From Actinomycetota bacterium (GTDB lineage Bacteria; Actinomycetota; Thermoleophilia; Solirubrobacterales; Solirubrobacteraceae), in NCBI GenBank assembly GCA_903970315.1, contig CAJCIJ010000078.1, positions 1-10,879 of the forward strand: a DNA stretch of 10,879 bases, in the 5' to 3' direction. The notes beneath the pieces are model-generated. The model saw nothing but the letters and a program-made list of their open reading frames with translations, had not been told where the DNA came from and searched no databases. The position numbers and the translations under genes are program-made. This document shows positions 1-5,827 of the stretch, in pieces (positions within the stretch are counted from its first letter, which is position 1; each line of letters begins with the position of its first letter).

Positions 1-1
1 A

Positions 2-262
2 TACGGCACCGACCTGACCAACTACCGCGGTTCGGGCCTGCGCAGGGCTGCGCGCGCCCTTCAGTACATGTTCGAGCTGGCACACATCAGCCCGCGGATC
101 AAGCGTCTGTACATCTACAACTGGACAGGAGCCAAGCCCCGCGAACTCTTTGACGCGGGACTGACCGACCCCCACGGCAAGCCGCGCCCCGGCTACGTGG
201 TGGTGTGCGACCACATCCTCCACAACAGCCGCAAGTGCGACGTCCACGTAAGCAGCCACTGA
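2..262 (+). CDS. C-terminal end of a probable glycoside-hydrolase-like protein (5' partial)
   Basis: The reading frame is open from base 2 to the TGA at 260-262, giving 86 residues; the start lies outside the window. The visible part has a helix-like stretch with FELAHISPRI, then RLYIYNWTGA, FDAGLTDPHGKPRPGY and a Cys-containing tail (CDHILHNSRKCDV). A hydrophobic strand ending in a Trp motif, followed by 'FDAGL-DP-G-PRP-Y', resembles the last strand and helix of TIM-barrel glycosidase-like secreted proteins of actinobacteria. That is recognition of style; no catalytic residue is in view. The two Cys near the end could form a disulfide in an exported protein. The next gene begins 16 nt downstream on the same strand, so the two may be co-transcribed, although no shared function is evident. 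The family assignment is tentative; the coding status is well supported. Confidence 0.6.
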   Translation, partial: YGTDLTNYRGSGLRRAARALQYMFELAHISPRIKRLYIYNWTGAKPRELFDAGLTDPHGKPRPGYVVVCDHILHNSRKCDVHVSSH

Positions 263-278
263 GCGAGCCGGCCGGAGC

Positions 279-1289
279 ATGAGAGCGGTCCAGATCGCCG
301 AGCTGACGGGGCCGGCCAGCGCGCTGCGCTTGGTCGACGTGCCCGCGCCGCAACTCTCCGATCCGCCCGTGGCGGGCGAGGGGGTGCTGATCGACGTGCA
401 CGCCGCCGGGGTTGCCTTCCCCGAGGTGCTCCAGACCCGTGGCGGCTACCAGATCAAGCCCGAGCTGCCGTTTATCCCTGGCAGCGAGGTGGCTGGGGTC
501 GTCCGCAGCGCAGCGCCGGAGGCATCGGTGTCGGCGGGCCAGCGCGTGATGGCCTTCTGCGGTCTGGGCGGGTTCGCCGAGGTGGCGGTGGCGCCGGCGC
601 ACCTGACATTCGCCCTGCCGGACTCCCTGGACTACGCCCAGGGTGCATCGTTGATCCTCAACTACCACACTGCGCACTTCTCGCTTGTGCGCCGCGGGCG
701 CGTGAGCGCGGGCGAGTGGGTGCTGGTTCATGGGGCCGCCGGAGGCGTGGGCACCGCTGCGCTCCAGGTGGCCTCGGCCCTGGGTGCGCGCACGATCGCG
801 GTGGTCTCCAGCCCCTCCAAGGCCACCGTGGCGACCGCTATGGGGGCCGAACACGTGCTGCTCTCCGACGGGCCATGGAAGGACCAGGCTCGCGAGCTGA
901 CAGGCGGCGGCGTGGATCTCGTCTTCGACCCAGTCGGCGGTGACCGCTTCACGGACTCGCTGCGCTCGCTGGCCCCGGAGGGTCGCCTGGTGGTCGTTGG
1001 CTTCGCGGGAGGCACAATCCCCGAGGTCAAGGTAAACCGCCTGCTTTTGGGCAACACCGAGGTCGTGGGCGCCGGCTGGGGTGCCTTCGCGGTCTCCCGA
1101 CCCGACGTGTGCGCCGAGATCGGCGACGCCCTGGACGGCATGATCGCAAGCGGTCATGTGCGCCCGCTGGTCGGCGAGCGGTTCCCGCTGGAGAGCGCCG
1201 CCAAGGCCTTGGGAGTTATCGACGAGCGCCGCGCCGTGGGCAAGGTGGTGCTCGACGTCGCCGACCCCGCCGGCCCCGCCGGCCCTTAG
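279..1289 (+). CDS. Zinc-independent NAD(P)H:quinone oxidoreductase-type MDR protein
   Basis: A 336-residue cytoplasmic oxidoreductase of the medium-chain dehydrogenase/reductase superfamily, at the family's usual length. The N-terminal GroES-like domain (about residues 1-125) includes IPGSEVAGVV at 66-75. The Rossmann domain has the nucleotide-binding glycine motif GAAGGVG at 152-158, followed by the usual TALQVASALGA helix. A C-terminal 'RRAVGKVVL' stretch at 318-326 closes the fold. The catalytic zinc ligands of alcohol dehydrogenases are absent, which points to the quinone oxidoreductase/zeta-crystallin branch: NAD(P)H-dependent reduction of quinones or activated double bonds. The real substrate cannot be read from sequence. 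The ATG at 279 matches the family's typical MRAVQ start, although the only SD-like run (GGAG, 274-277) sits unusually close. The end is a short Ala/Gly/Pro tail, and its TAG overlaps the stop codon of the opposing small gene by 4 bp. Glutamate is coded 16 GAG to 1 GAA, a useful baseline for the next operon. Confidence 0.93.
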   Translation: MRAVQIAELTGPASALRLVDVPAPQLSDPPVAGEGVLIDVHAAGVAFPEVLQTRGGYQIKPELPFIPGSEVAGVVRSAAPEASVSAGQRVMAFCGLGGFAEVAVAPAHLTFALPDSLDYAQGASLILNYHTAHFSLVRRGRVSAGEWVLVHGAAGGVGTAALQVASALGARTIAVVSSPSKATVATAMGAEHVLLSDGPWKDQARELTGGGVDLVFDPVGGDRFTDSLRSLAPEGRLVVVGFAGGTIPEVKVNRLLLGNTEVVGAGWGAFAVSRPDVCAEIGDALDGMIASGHVRPLVGERFPLESAAKALGVIDERRAVGKVVLDVADPAGPAGP

Positions 1290-1522
1290 CGGTCCTCCGG
1301 CTCGGCGCTGACCGACGCGTGCCCCATATGCCACTGGTGGCAGAACTCGCACCGGTAGACCGACAGGCGCTCGCGGCTGTGCAGCTGGGCTATGTAAGCC
1401 GCCTGGCGGGCCTCTGACTCCTCGGCGTAACGCTGCTTTGAGCCGCACGCGGCGGCCTTGCGCTGGGCAAACCACTGCTCGATGTCGCGGGGCATGCGCC
1501 CAGGGTGCCAGATGGCGCGCAA
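1286..1522 (-). CDS. Small Cys/His protein, putative zinc-binding (CxxC-x3-H type)
   Basis: A 78-residue protein when started at the TTG ending at 1522. The fold-defining part is Cys26-Gly-Ser-Lys-Gln-Arg-Tyr, a charged Ala-rich helix (about residues 33-50), then Y56-R-C58-E-F-C61-H-Q-W-H65-M-G-H68. One Cys ahead of a helix and a CxxC pair followed by WHxGH look like a compact zinc ribbon. The pattern 'C..K.-.Y....A...A......L..YRC..C..WH.GH' is one I know from many small actinobacterial hypothetical proteins, but no function is established to my knowledge. The start was chosen because a clean GGAGG lies 5 nt upstream. Alternatives are ATG at 1495 (69 aa, no SD) and GTG at 1582 (98 aa). The frame stays open to a TTG at 1675, so the N-terminus is uncertain. 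The gene converges on the MDR gene, sharing 4 bp at the stops. Confidence 0.72.
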   Translation of the reverse strand: MRAIWHPGRMPRDIEQWFAQRKAAACGSKQRYAEESEARQAAYIAQLHSRERLSVYRCEFCHQWHMGHASVSAEPEDR

Positions 1523-1527
1523 GACGC

Positions 1528-1532
1528 CCTCC
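1528..1532 (-). promoter_or_regulatory. Ribosome binding site deciding the start of the small Cys/His gene
   Basis: The minus strand reads GGAGG at these bases, inside a longer GGGGAGGG run, 5 nt before a TTG codon (1520-1522). It is the best SD sequence near any candidate start of this gene and favours the TTG over the in-frame ATG at 1495, which has none. Confidence 0.5.
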
Positions 1533-1705
1533 CCTGGGTGCTCCAGGGGCGGAAGCGCCCGCAGGGCGGACCCAGGCGGCACGCTCCCGAAGGCCCGCCC
1601 AGATGGGCTCCCAACGGCGCCATAAGCCCACGGCTGCTGGGCAATTGTCCGTTTAGAGGCCACAACACGATTCAAGGCGCGGGCAGGAGCAGCCGACTAA
1701 CTGGA

Positions 1706-1740
1706 GACGGCGCAGTCGTGACGCCGCGGTCGGCGCCGTC
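1706..1740. repeat. 8-bp inverted repeat (hairpin) upstream of the pseudopilin operon
   Basis: GACGGCGC at 1706-1713 is the exact reverse complement of GCGCCGTC at 1733-1740, with a 19-nt loop. It lies about 130 bp before the likely first start codon of the pseudopilin operon. There is no T-run, so it is not a typical terminator. It could be a 5'-leader structure or a protein-binding site, or chance in GC-rich DNA. Confidence 0.3.
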
Positions 1741-1871
1741 CGCGTACCGCCATGAGACACCGAACCGCTCCAAGCAAGCACCAGGGCCCGTCCCGCCCGG
1801 GTCGCAGCTGCACGACGCCTGCCGCCGGGCGAGCGCGATTGGCGAGACGGCTATTGGCGGGCCGAGCCACA

Positions 1872-3269
1872 GTGCTCAGGCAGCTCGTACCAGAGCGCGG
1901 GGACACGCTGATTGAGGTCCTGATCGCAGCCTTCGTGCTGGCGCTGATCGTGGGGGCGACCTTTACCGGCCTGGAGGGAAGCACGCGCGCAGCGGCACTC
2001 GGCCGCGCCCGCTCCCAAGCCCAGGCGCTGGCAGAACAGGACGAGGAGCGCCTGCGCGGCGACTCCATTCAGGCCCTTGTCACCCTCTCGGAAGCCTCGA
2101 CGGGGGAAAGCCGTACGGTCACAGAGAACGGCACCAAGTTCACGATCACCTCCACCGTGAAGGCAAAGGAAGAAGAAACGTCGGTCAGCTGCACCTCGGG
2201 AACGCCTTCGGTCAACGACTTCCTGACGGTCTCCGAAGTCGAATGGCGCCCATCGCCGCCGCACGAAGAAAAGATCAAGGAGTCCTCGCTGATCGCCAGG
2301 CCTCCCGGGGTCAACCTGATCGTGCAGATCAACGGCGCCGCGGGCACCGGCGTGGCCGGCATGTCGGTGACGTCAACGCAGAAGAGCACCGGCAAGAGCG
2401 AAACGGGCGCGACCGATGCGTCGGGATGCAAGCTGTTCACGTCGACCCTTGAAGGCGGCACCTACGACATCAACGTAGCCCAGACCAACTACGTAGACCA
2501 GAACTGGTACCGGGAACTGAAGGAAGACCCCAAGGCCCAGACGGAACGCAACCTGGTGTCCGGTGTCACCACGCGCGCATCGTTCGAATTCGAAAAGGCG
2601 GGCCAGCTAGCGGTCAAGCTGCTCACCGGCGACAGCACCGAACTCGGCATCAGCAGCAGCTGGCCGGGCCAGGCCCTGAACGTGCTGGCTTCGGAATCGT
2701 CGCACATGAACCCCACCTACAGGACACTCCGGATCAGCAACAACGAACCGCGGACCGAATTCTCCTCAGTCGAAGAACAGGCGGGAGTGTTCCCGCGCAC
2801 CTACACGGTCTACCCGGGCGGCTGCACCGGCAACAGCCCGGCCTTGTACGGCTCGACCGCATCCACAGCCACGGTCACCGCCGGCAACACCACGACAGCG
2901 ACGCTGACCGAGCAGGCGCTCGTGGTTGACGTCTACAAGGGCACCTCAACCAGCACAGAACTGCTCACCACCGAAGAGCCGAAGGTAGTCATCAAGGAAA
3001 AGACGACGGCCGGCGAAGGATGCACGGAACGCACCTTTGACCCGACGACGTTGCCCTTCAAACCCCCCACCGAACCCACTGAATACCCGACCGCGGCGCG
3101 CGGTGCCCTGCGCTTCCCGGGACTGCCCTTCGGCAAGTACTCGGTCTGTCTGGAACACGCCGGCATGCACTACCGCCGCAGCGCCGACGAAACCGAACTG
3201 GGCGGAGGCACCAAGGCTGCGAAGGTCAAGCTCTACTGGGGCGAAGCCACCGAATCCGGGAGTTGTTGA
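1872..3269 (+). CDS. Prepilin-type protein with long surface region (PilV-like minor pseudopilin)
   Basis: Begins with a type IV prepilin signal: a short basic leader ending ...PERG, the cut site G10|D11, then DTLIEVLIA with the conserved Glu at mature position 5, and a hydrophobic helix to about residue 32. An Asp at mature position 1 is common in actinobacterial prepilins of the GDTLIEV type. The body (465 residues in all) is far longer than a usual minor pilin. Residues ~144-212 look like a carboxypeptidase-regulatory/CnaB-like beta-sandwich ('GVAGMSVTSTQ...TDASGCKLF...GGTYDINV'). Two further Thr/Ser-rich beta regions follow at ~229-340 and ~349-465, the last with 'RFPGLPFGKYSVCLEH'. Six or so Cys suggest disulfides outside the cell. 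The likely role is a tip or priming subunit of a type IV pilus or pseudopilus, processed by prepilin peptidase. The GTG at 1872 gives a normal 10-residue leader; the frame is open to ATG 1752. First gene of a coupled operon; Glu is mostly GAA. Confidence 0.82.
   Translation: MLRQLVPERGDTLIEVLIAAFVLALIVGATFTGLEGSTRAAALGRARSQAQALAEQDEERLRGDSIQALVTLSEASTGESRTVTENGTKFTITSTVKAKEEETSVSCTSGTPSVNDFLTVSEVEWRPSPPHEEKIKESSLIARPPGVNLIVQINGAAGTGVAGMSVTSTQKSTGKSETGATDASGCKLFTSTLEGGTYDINVAQTNYVDQNWYRELKEDPKAQTERNLVSGVTTRASFEFEKAGQLAVKLLTGDSTELGISSSWPGQALNVLASESSHMNPTYRTLRISNNEPRTEFSSVEEQAGVFPRTYTVYPGGCTGNSPALYGSTASTATVTAGNTTTATLTEQALVVDVYKGTSTSTELLTTEEPKVVIKEKTTAGEGCTERTFDPTTLPFKPPTEPTEYPTAARGALRFPGLPFGKYSVCLEHAGMHYRRSADETELGGGTKAAKVKLYWGEATESGSC
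3258..3262 (+). promoter_or_regulatory. Ribosome binding site of the second pseudopilin gene, inside the first
   Basis: GGGAG lies within the last codons of the upstream gene, 6 nt before the ATG at 3269. It decides between that ATG and two in-frame TTG codons just upstream (3263 and 3266). The ATG overlaps the upstream TGA as TGATG, a layout typical of translational coupling. Confidence 0.6.
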
Positions 3270-4024
3270 TGCCTCGTCTTGGTAGCCAGCGTGGCTTCAC
3301 CCTGATCGAACTGCTCGTCTCGATGGCGATCGGCTCGATTATTTCGCTCACGGCGGTCGGCCTGATTGTCACCACCCGCAACAGCGGCAATCGCATCAAC
3401 GAACAGATCCACATTGACCAGACGGCGCGCGTGGCGATGGAGAACCTGATGCGCAACCTCCACTCGGCATGCGTGGTTCCGGAAAAGCCACCCGTTCAGT
3501 CTGGCAGCACCGAATCGACCCTCAGGTTCATCTCGGCCACGGGCCAGGAAGCTGCCGTGACCCCAGTGCTTCACGAAGTCCTGTTCACCGCGTCCAAGGA
3601 AGAACTGAAGGAAAAGCTGTATGAAACCAACACGGGGAGCACATACGGCGAATGGACCTTCAAGACCTCGCCGGCGACCGAACGACAGCTCGCCACCGGG
3701 ATTCAGGCAATCACCGAAAAGCAAGGGGCCACGGAACGACACGTGCCTGTCTTCCGTTACTACGAGTACTACCAGGAAAACACCAGCACACACGTAAACC
3801 CGCATCCCGGGGAACTTGAAACCGAATACCTTGCGGCCAGTGGAAGCGGCCTGAACACGGAACTGGCCGAAAACGTCTCCAAGGTCACCGTGGCATTCCG
3901 CGCCGCTCCGATCGCCGCCGGGCACCAGCCCGAGCCCAAGGCCACAGTGCTCGAAGACACCGCGCTCTACCGCCTGACCCCGACTTCGGTCGAGGAATCG
4001 GCCTCGCCGGAACCATGCGCATGA
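3269..4024 (+). CDS. Prepilin-type protein, PilW-like minor pseudopilin
   Basis: A 251-residue protein with a textbook type IV prepilin N-terminus: leader MPRLGSQR, cut site G9|F10, then FTLIELLVSMAIGSIIS, with Glu14 at mature position 5 and a hydrophobic helix to about residue 33. After the helix comes 'QTARVAMENLMRNLHSA', the amphipathic segment seen in PilW/GspJ-like minor pilins. The rest is a Thr/Glu/Ser-rich globular domain without a recognised fold; it has a YYEYYQEN stretch near the middle and ends in ...PEPCA. It should be inserted in the membrane, cleaved and N-methylated by prepilin peptidase, then built into a pilus or pseudopilus tip with its neighbours. The ATG overlaps the previous stop by 1 nt and the TGA overlaps the next start by 4 nt. 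Glutamate codons number 23 GAA to 4 GAG, the reverse of the MDR gene. Confidence 0.9.
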   Translation: MPRLGSQRGFTLIELLVSMAIGSIISLTAVGLIVTTRNSGNRINEQIHIDQTARVAMENLMRNLHSACVVPEKPPVQSGSTESTLRFISATGQEAAVTPVLHEVLFTASKEELKEKLYETNTGSTYGEWTFKTSPATERQLATGIQAITEKQGATERHVPVFRYYEYYQENTSTHVNPHPGELETEYLAASGSGLNTELAENVSKVTVAFRAAPIAAGHQPEPKATVLEDTALYRLTPTSVEESASPEPCA

Positions 4025-5757
4025 CCGCCCCCGCAAGTCAAGGCCCGGAGCGCCCGCGCGCGCGCAGCGAGGCGGGCTTCACGTTGATCCTCGTGCTGGG
4101 GGTCATGTTCGTGGTATCGGTGCTGATCGCGGCATCGGTCGTGGGCGCTGTGGGCGAGATTAACCTCTCGCGCACCGCCACATCGCAGAAGAAGGCCTAC
4201 TACGCTGCGCAGGCGGGGATCGGGGACTACCTGTTCCACCTCGATGAGGACGGCGATTACCTCACCCACTGCACCTCGCCCACGCCTGCCAACGCGGCGC
4301 TGAACAACTACTACAAGTCCAGCTCCTCAAACGTACCGCTCAGGGCCACAGAACTGACCAAGGCGAAGGTGCCGGAATCCTCCGAAGAGGAATACGCGAT
4401 CCAGTTGCTGCCGTCAAGGAGTGCCGAAGCGCGCGGTGAATACCAGTGCAACCAGGAAAAGGTCGCCGAAACGATGATCGAAGAATCCGAACCGGTGGCG
4501 GGCACGTTCCGGATCAAGGCGACAGGCTTCTCGGGCCACGAGAAGGCCTCCATCGTGGCCACGTTCAAAAACGAAGGGTTCCTGGCGTTCGCCTGGTATT
4601 CGGTCTACGAAGCGACCGATCCCGCGTTCTATAGGGGCTACAAGACCGAAACCGAACTGTCCAACTGCGAAGGGTACTGGCCGGAACGCTACGAAAAGGG
4701 GTGCACGATCTCTCACCAGATCTACAAGGCCTCCGACAGCGTTCACGGGCCGATCCACAGTGAGGATCACGCCGAGATCTGTGGCTCGCCGACGCTGGGA
4801 CGGACCAAGACCGACAAGGTTGAATTTGGCCACTACGGAGTGGCCGCAGAAGGCACCGAAGAAGCTAGCCTGGGCTACAGCAAGGAGACCCAGAGTTGCA
4901 CCAACGAACTGACGATGAACGGGACATACGTCCCCGTGGCCAACGTGGCGTCGATTCAGCCGCCTCCCAGCGACGCCGAACTGGCATCCCTGGTGGAAAC
5001 CGAATACGAGTTTCACGACAAGACCCAGATCACCCTGGCTGGCTCGACGCTGGAAATCACCGAGCACCCCCACTGGAACTCGGCATCGCTGACTGAACGG
5101 GAAAAGACCGAACGCGTCGTCAAGGCCTGGCCGGCAACCGGCGTCATCTACGTGGCCAACAACTCCTGCACCGAAGCCTACCAACCGTTTATCGTGGAAT
5201 ACACCGAACCCACAGAATGCGGCAATCTGTGGGTGCACGGGACCTATTCCAAGTCGCTCACGATTGCGGCCGAAAACGATGTGGTCGTCAATGGGAACAT
5301 CAACGACTCCACCGAAGTCTCGGGCAAGCCGGCCGGAAGTGCCCTCTTTGGCATGATCGCTGACAAGTTCGTCCGCGTCTACCACCCGGTGCTGTCGGGG
5401 TACGTCGACGAACCCCTCGCCAACAACTGCACGCGGCCCGCAGTCAATCCGATGACGGAAATCACCATCGATGCATCCATCCTGGCCCTGAACGGCTCGT
5501 TCGACCTGGACAACGTGCTGTGCCAGCGCGAATACCCAGAGAACAACCTCAACGTCTATGGTGCGATCGCCCAGCTCTACCGCGGCCCGGTCAGCGTGAG
5601 CGCCTGCGGCGGCACCACCTGTACGTTCGTCTCGGGCTACCACAAGAACTACAACTACGACGAACGGCTCCGCGCGGGCGAGCCGCCGCACTTCCTGAAC
5701 CCCGTCCGCGCCGCCTGGCAGATCCAGCGCGAGACCAACGCTACGGCGCCGTCCTAG
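4021..5757 (+). CDS. PilX-like pseudopilin with conserved C-terminal surface domain
   Basis: A 578-residue protein, third in the operon. The leader (MTAPASQGPERPRARSEAG) is followed by G19|F20-T-L-I-L and a long hydrophobic helix, then 'QKKAYYAAQAGIGDYLFHL', the signature of PilX N-termini. Mature position 5 is Leu24 instead of Glu, as often in PilX-type proteins, which assemble next to a Glu5-bearing partner. The C-terminal third has a repeating beta pattern ('SLTIAAENDVVVNGNIN'), then FVRVYHPV near residue 450, LNVYGAIAQLYRGPV near 511 and GYHKNYNYDERL near 540. I know this set from the DUF4900-like C-terminus of large PilX-like proteins; it probably forms a beta-solenoid exposed at the surface. 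ATG 4021 makes an ATGA overlap with the upstream stop and has GGAA 8 nt upstream; ATG 4015 is an alternative. Glutamate is GAG in the N-terminal pilin part and mostly GAA in the body. Confidence 0.87.
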   Translation: MTAPASQGPERPRARSEAGFTLILVLGVMFVVSVLIAASVVGAVGEINLSRTATSQKKAYYAAQAGIGDYLFHLDEDGDYLTHCTSPTPANAALNNYYKSSSSNVPLRATELTKAKVPESSEEEYAIQLLPSRSAEARGEYQCNQEKVAETMIEESEPVAGTFRIKATGFSGHEKASIVATFKNEGFLAFAWYSVYEATDPAFYRGYKTETELSNCEGYWPERYEKGCTISHQIYKASDSVHGPIHSEDHAEICGSPTLGRTKTDKVEFGHYGVAAEGTEEASLGYSKETQSCTNELTMNGTYVPVANVASIQPPPSDAELASLVETEYEFHDKTQITLAGSTLEITEHPHWNSASLTEREKTERVVKAWPATGVIYVANNSCTEAYQPFIVEYTEPTECGNLWVHGTYSKSLTIAAENDVVVNGNINDSTEVSGKPAGSALFGMIADKFVRVYHPVLSGYVDEPLANNCTRPAVNPMTEITIDASILALNGSFDLDNVLCQREYPENNLNVYGAIAQLYRGPVSVSACGGTTCTFVSGYHKNYNYDERLRAGEPPHFLNPVRAAWQIQRETNATAPS

Positions 5758-5759
5758 CG

Positions 5760-5812
5760 CCAAAAAGCCCGTCCGTATCGGCTCCCCGCGCTTCAGTGCC
5801 GATGCTTTTTGG
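5760..5812. terminator. Compound inverted repeat between pseudopilin operon and GGDEF gene; possible terminator or attenuator
   Basis: CCAAAAAGC at 5760-5768 is the exact reverse complement of GCTTTTTGG at 5804-5812. Nested inside, ATCGGC at 5777-5782 pairs exactly with GCCGAT at 5798-5803 around a 15-nt loop, leaving an 8-nt bulge on the left side. The hairpin starts 3 nt after the TAG of the PilX-like gene and ends 15 nt before the ATG of the GGDEF gene. The five T's lie inside the stem and no U-tail follows, so this is not a standard intrinsic terminator. It may partly end the operon transcript or mask the start of the next gene. A second GCCGAT at 5813-5818 offers alternative pairing. Confidence 0.45.
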
Positions 5813-5827
5813 GCCGATTCTGTAGGT

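Larger units (their letters stand above)
1523..1871. other. 349-bp stretch without a convincing gene; upstream region of two divergent genes
   Basis: Frames are open here on both strands, as expected at this GC content, but none shows a recognisable domain or consistent codon use. The prepilin frame is open back to an ATG at 1752, but the extra codons include AGA, CGA, CTA and AGG, rare in neighbouring genes, and there is no SD before that ATG. The stretch must hold promoters for the minus-strand small gene and the plus-strand pseudopilin operon; I could not identify either with confidence. The only clear structure is the hairpin at 1706-1740. Confidence 0.45.

Noticed and set aside
99..1631. 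Long open frame (510 codons) on the minus strand across the MDR gene
   Set aside because: It lies antisense to a gene with clear family motifs, its translation is Arg/Gly/His-rich low-information sequence, and long shadow frames are expected at this GC content.
1706..1740. Intrinsic terminator for the upstream region
   Set aside because: The stem is GC-rich but no T-run follows, and no plus-strand gene ends nearby.
1752..1871. Upstream extension of the PilV-like gene to ATG 1752
   Set aside because: It would add 40 basic residues rich in rare codons ahead of the prepilin leader and has no SD. The GTG at 1872 gives a normal leader length, though the longer form is not excluded.
2583..2594. 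12-bp palindrome TTCGAATTCGAA
   Set aside because: It is within a coding region and follows from the codons for Ser-Phe-Glu-Phe-Glu-Lys; several such palindromes are expected by chance.
3233..4036. Minus-strand frame of 267 codons opposite the PilW-like gene
   Set aside because: Shadow of the plus-strand prepilin gene, which has the FTLIELLV signal, an SD sequence and operon overlaps on both sides.
5758..5827. c-di-GMP riboswitch before the cyclase gene
   Set aside because: I do not see the conserved GEMM-type joining sequences or the two-helix tetraloop-receptor layout, and 70 bp is too short. The hairpin is reported only as an unassigned structure.
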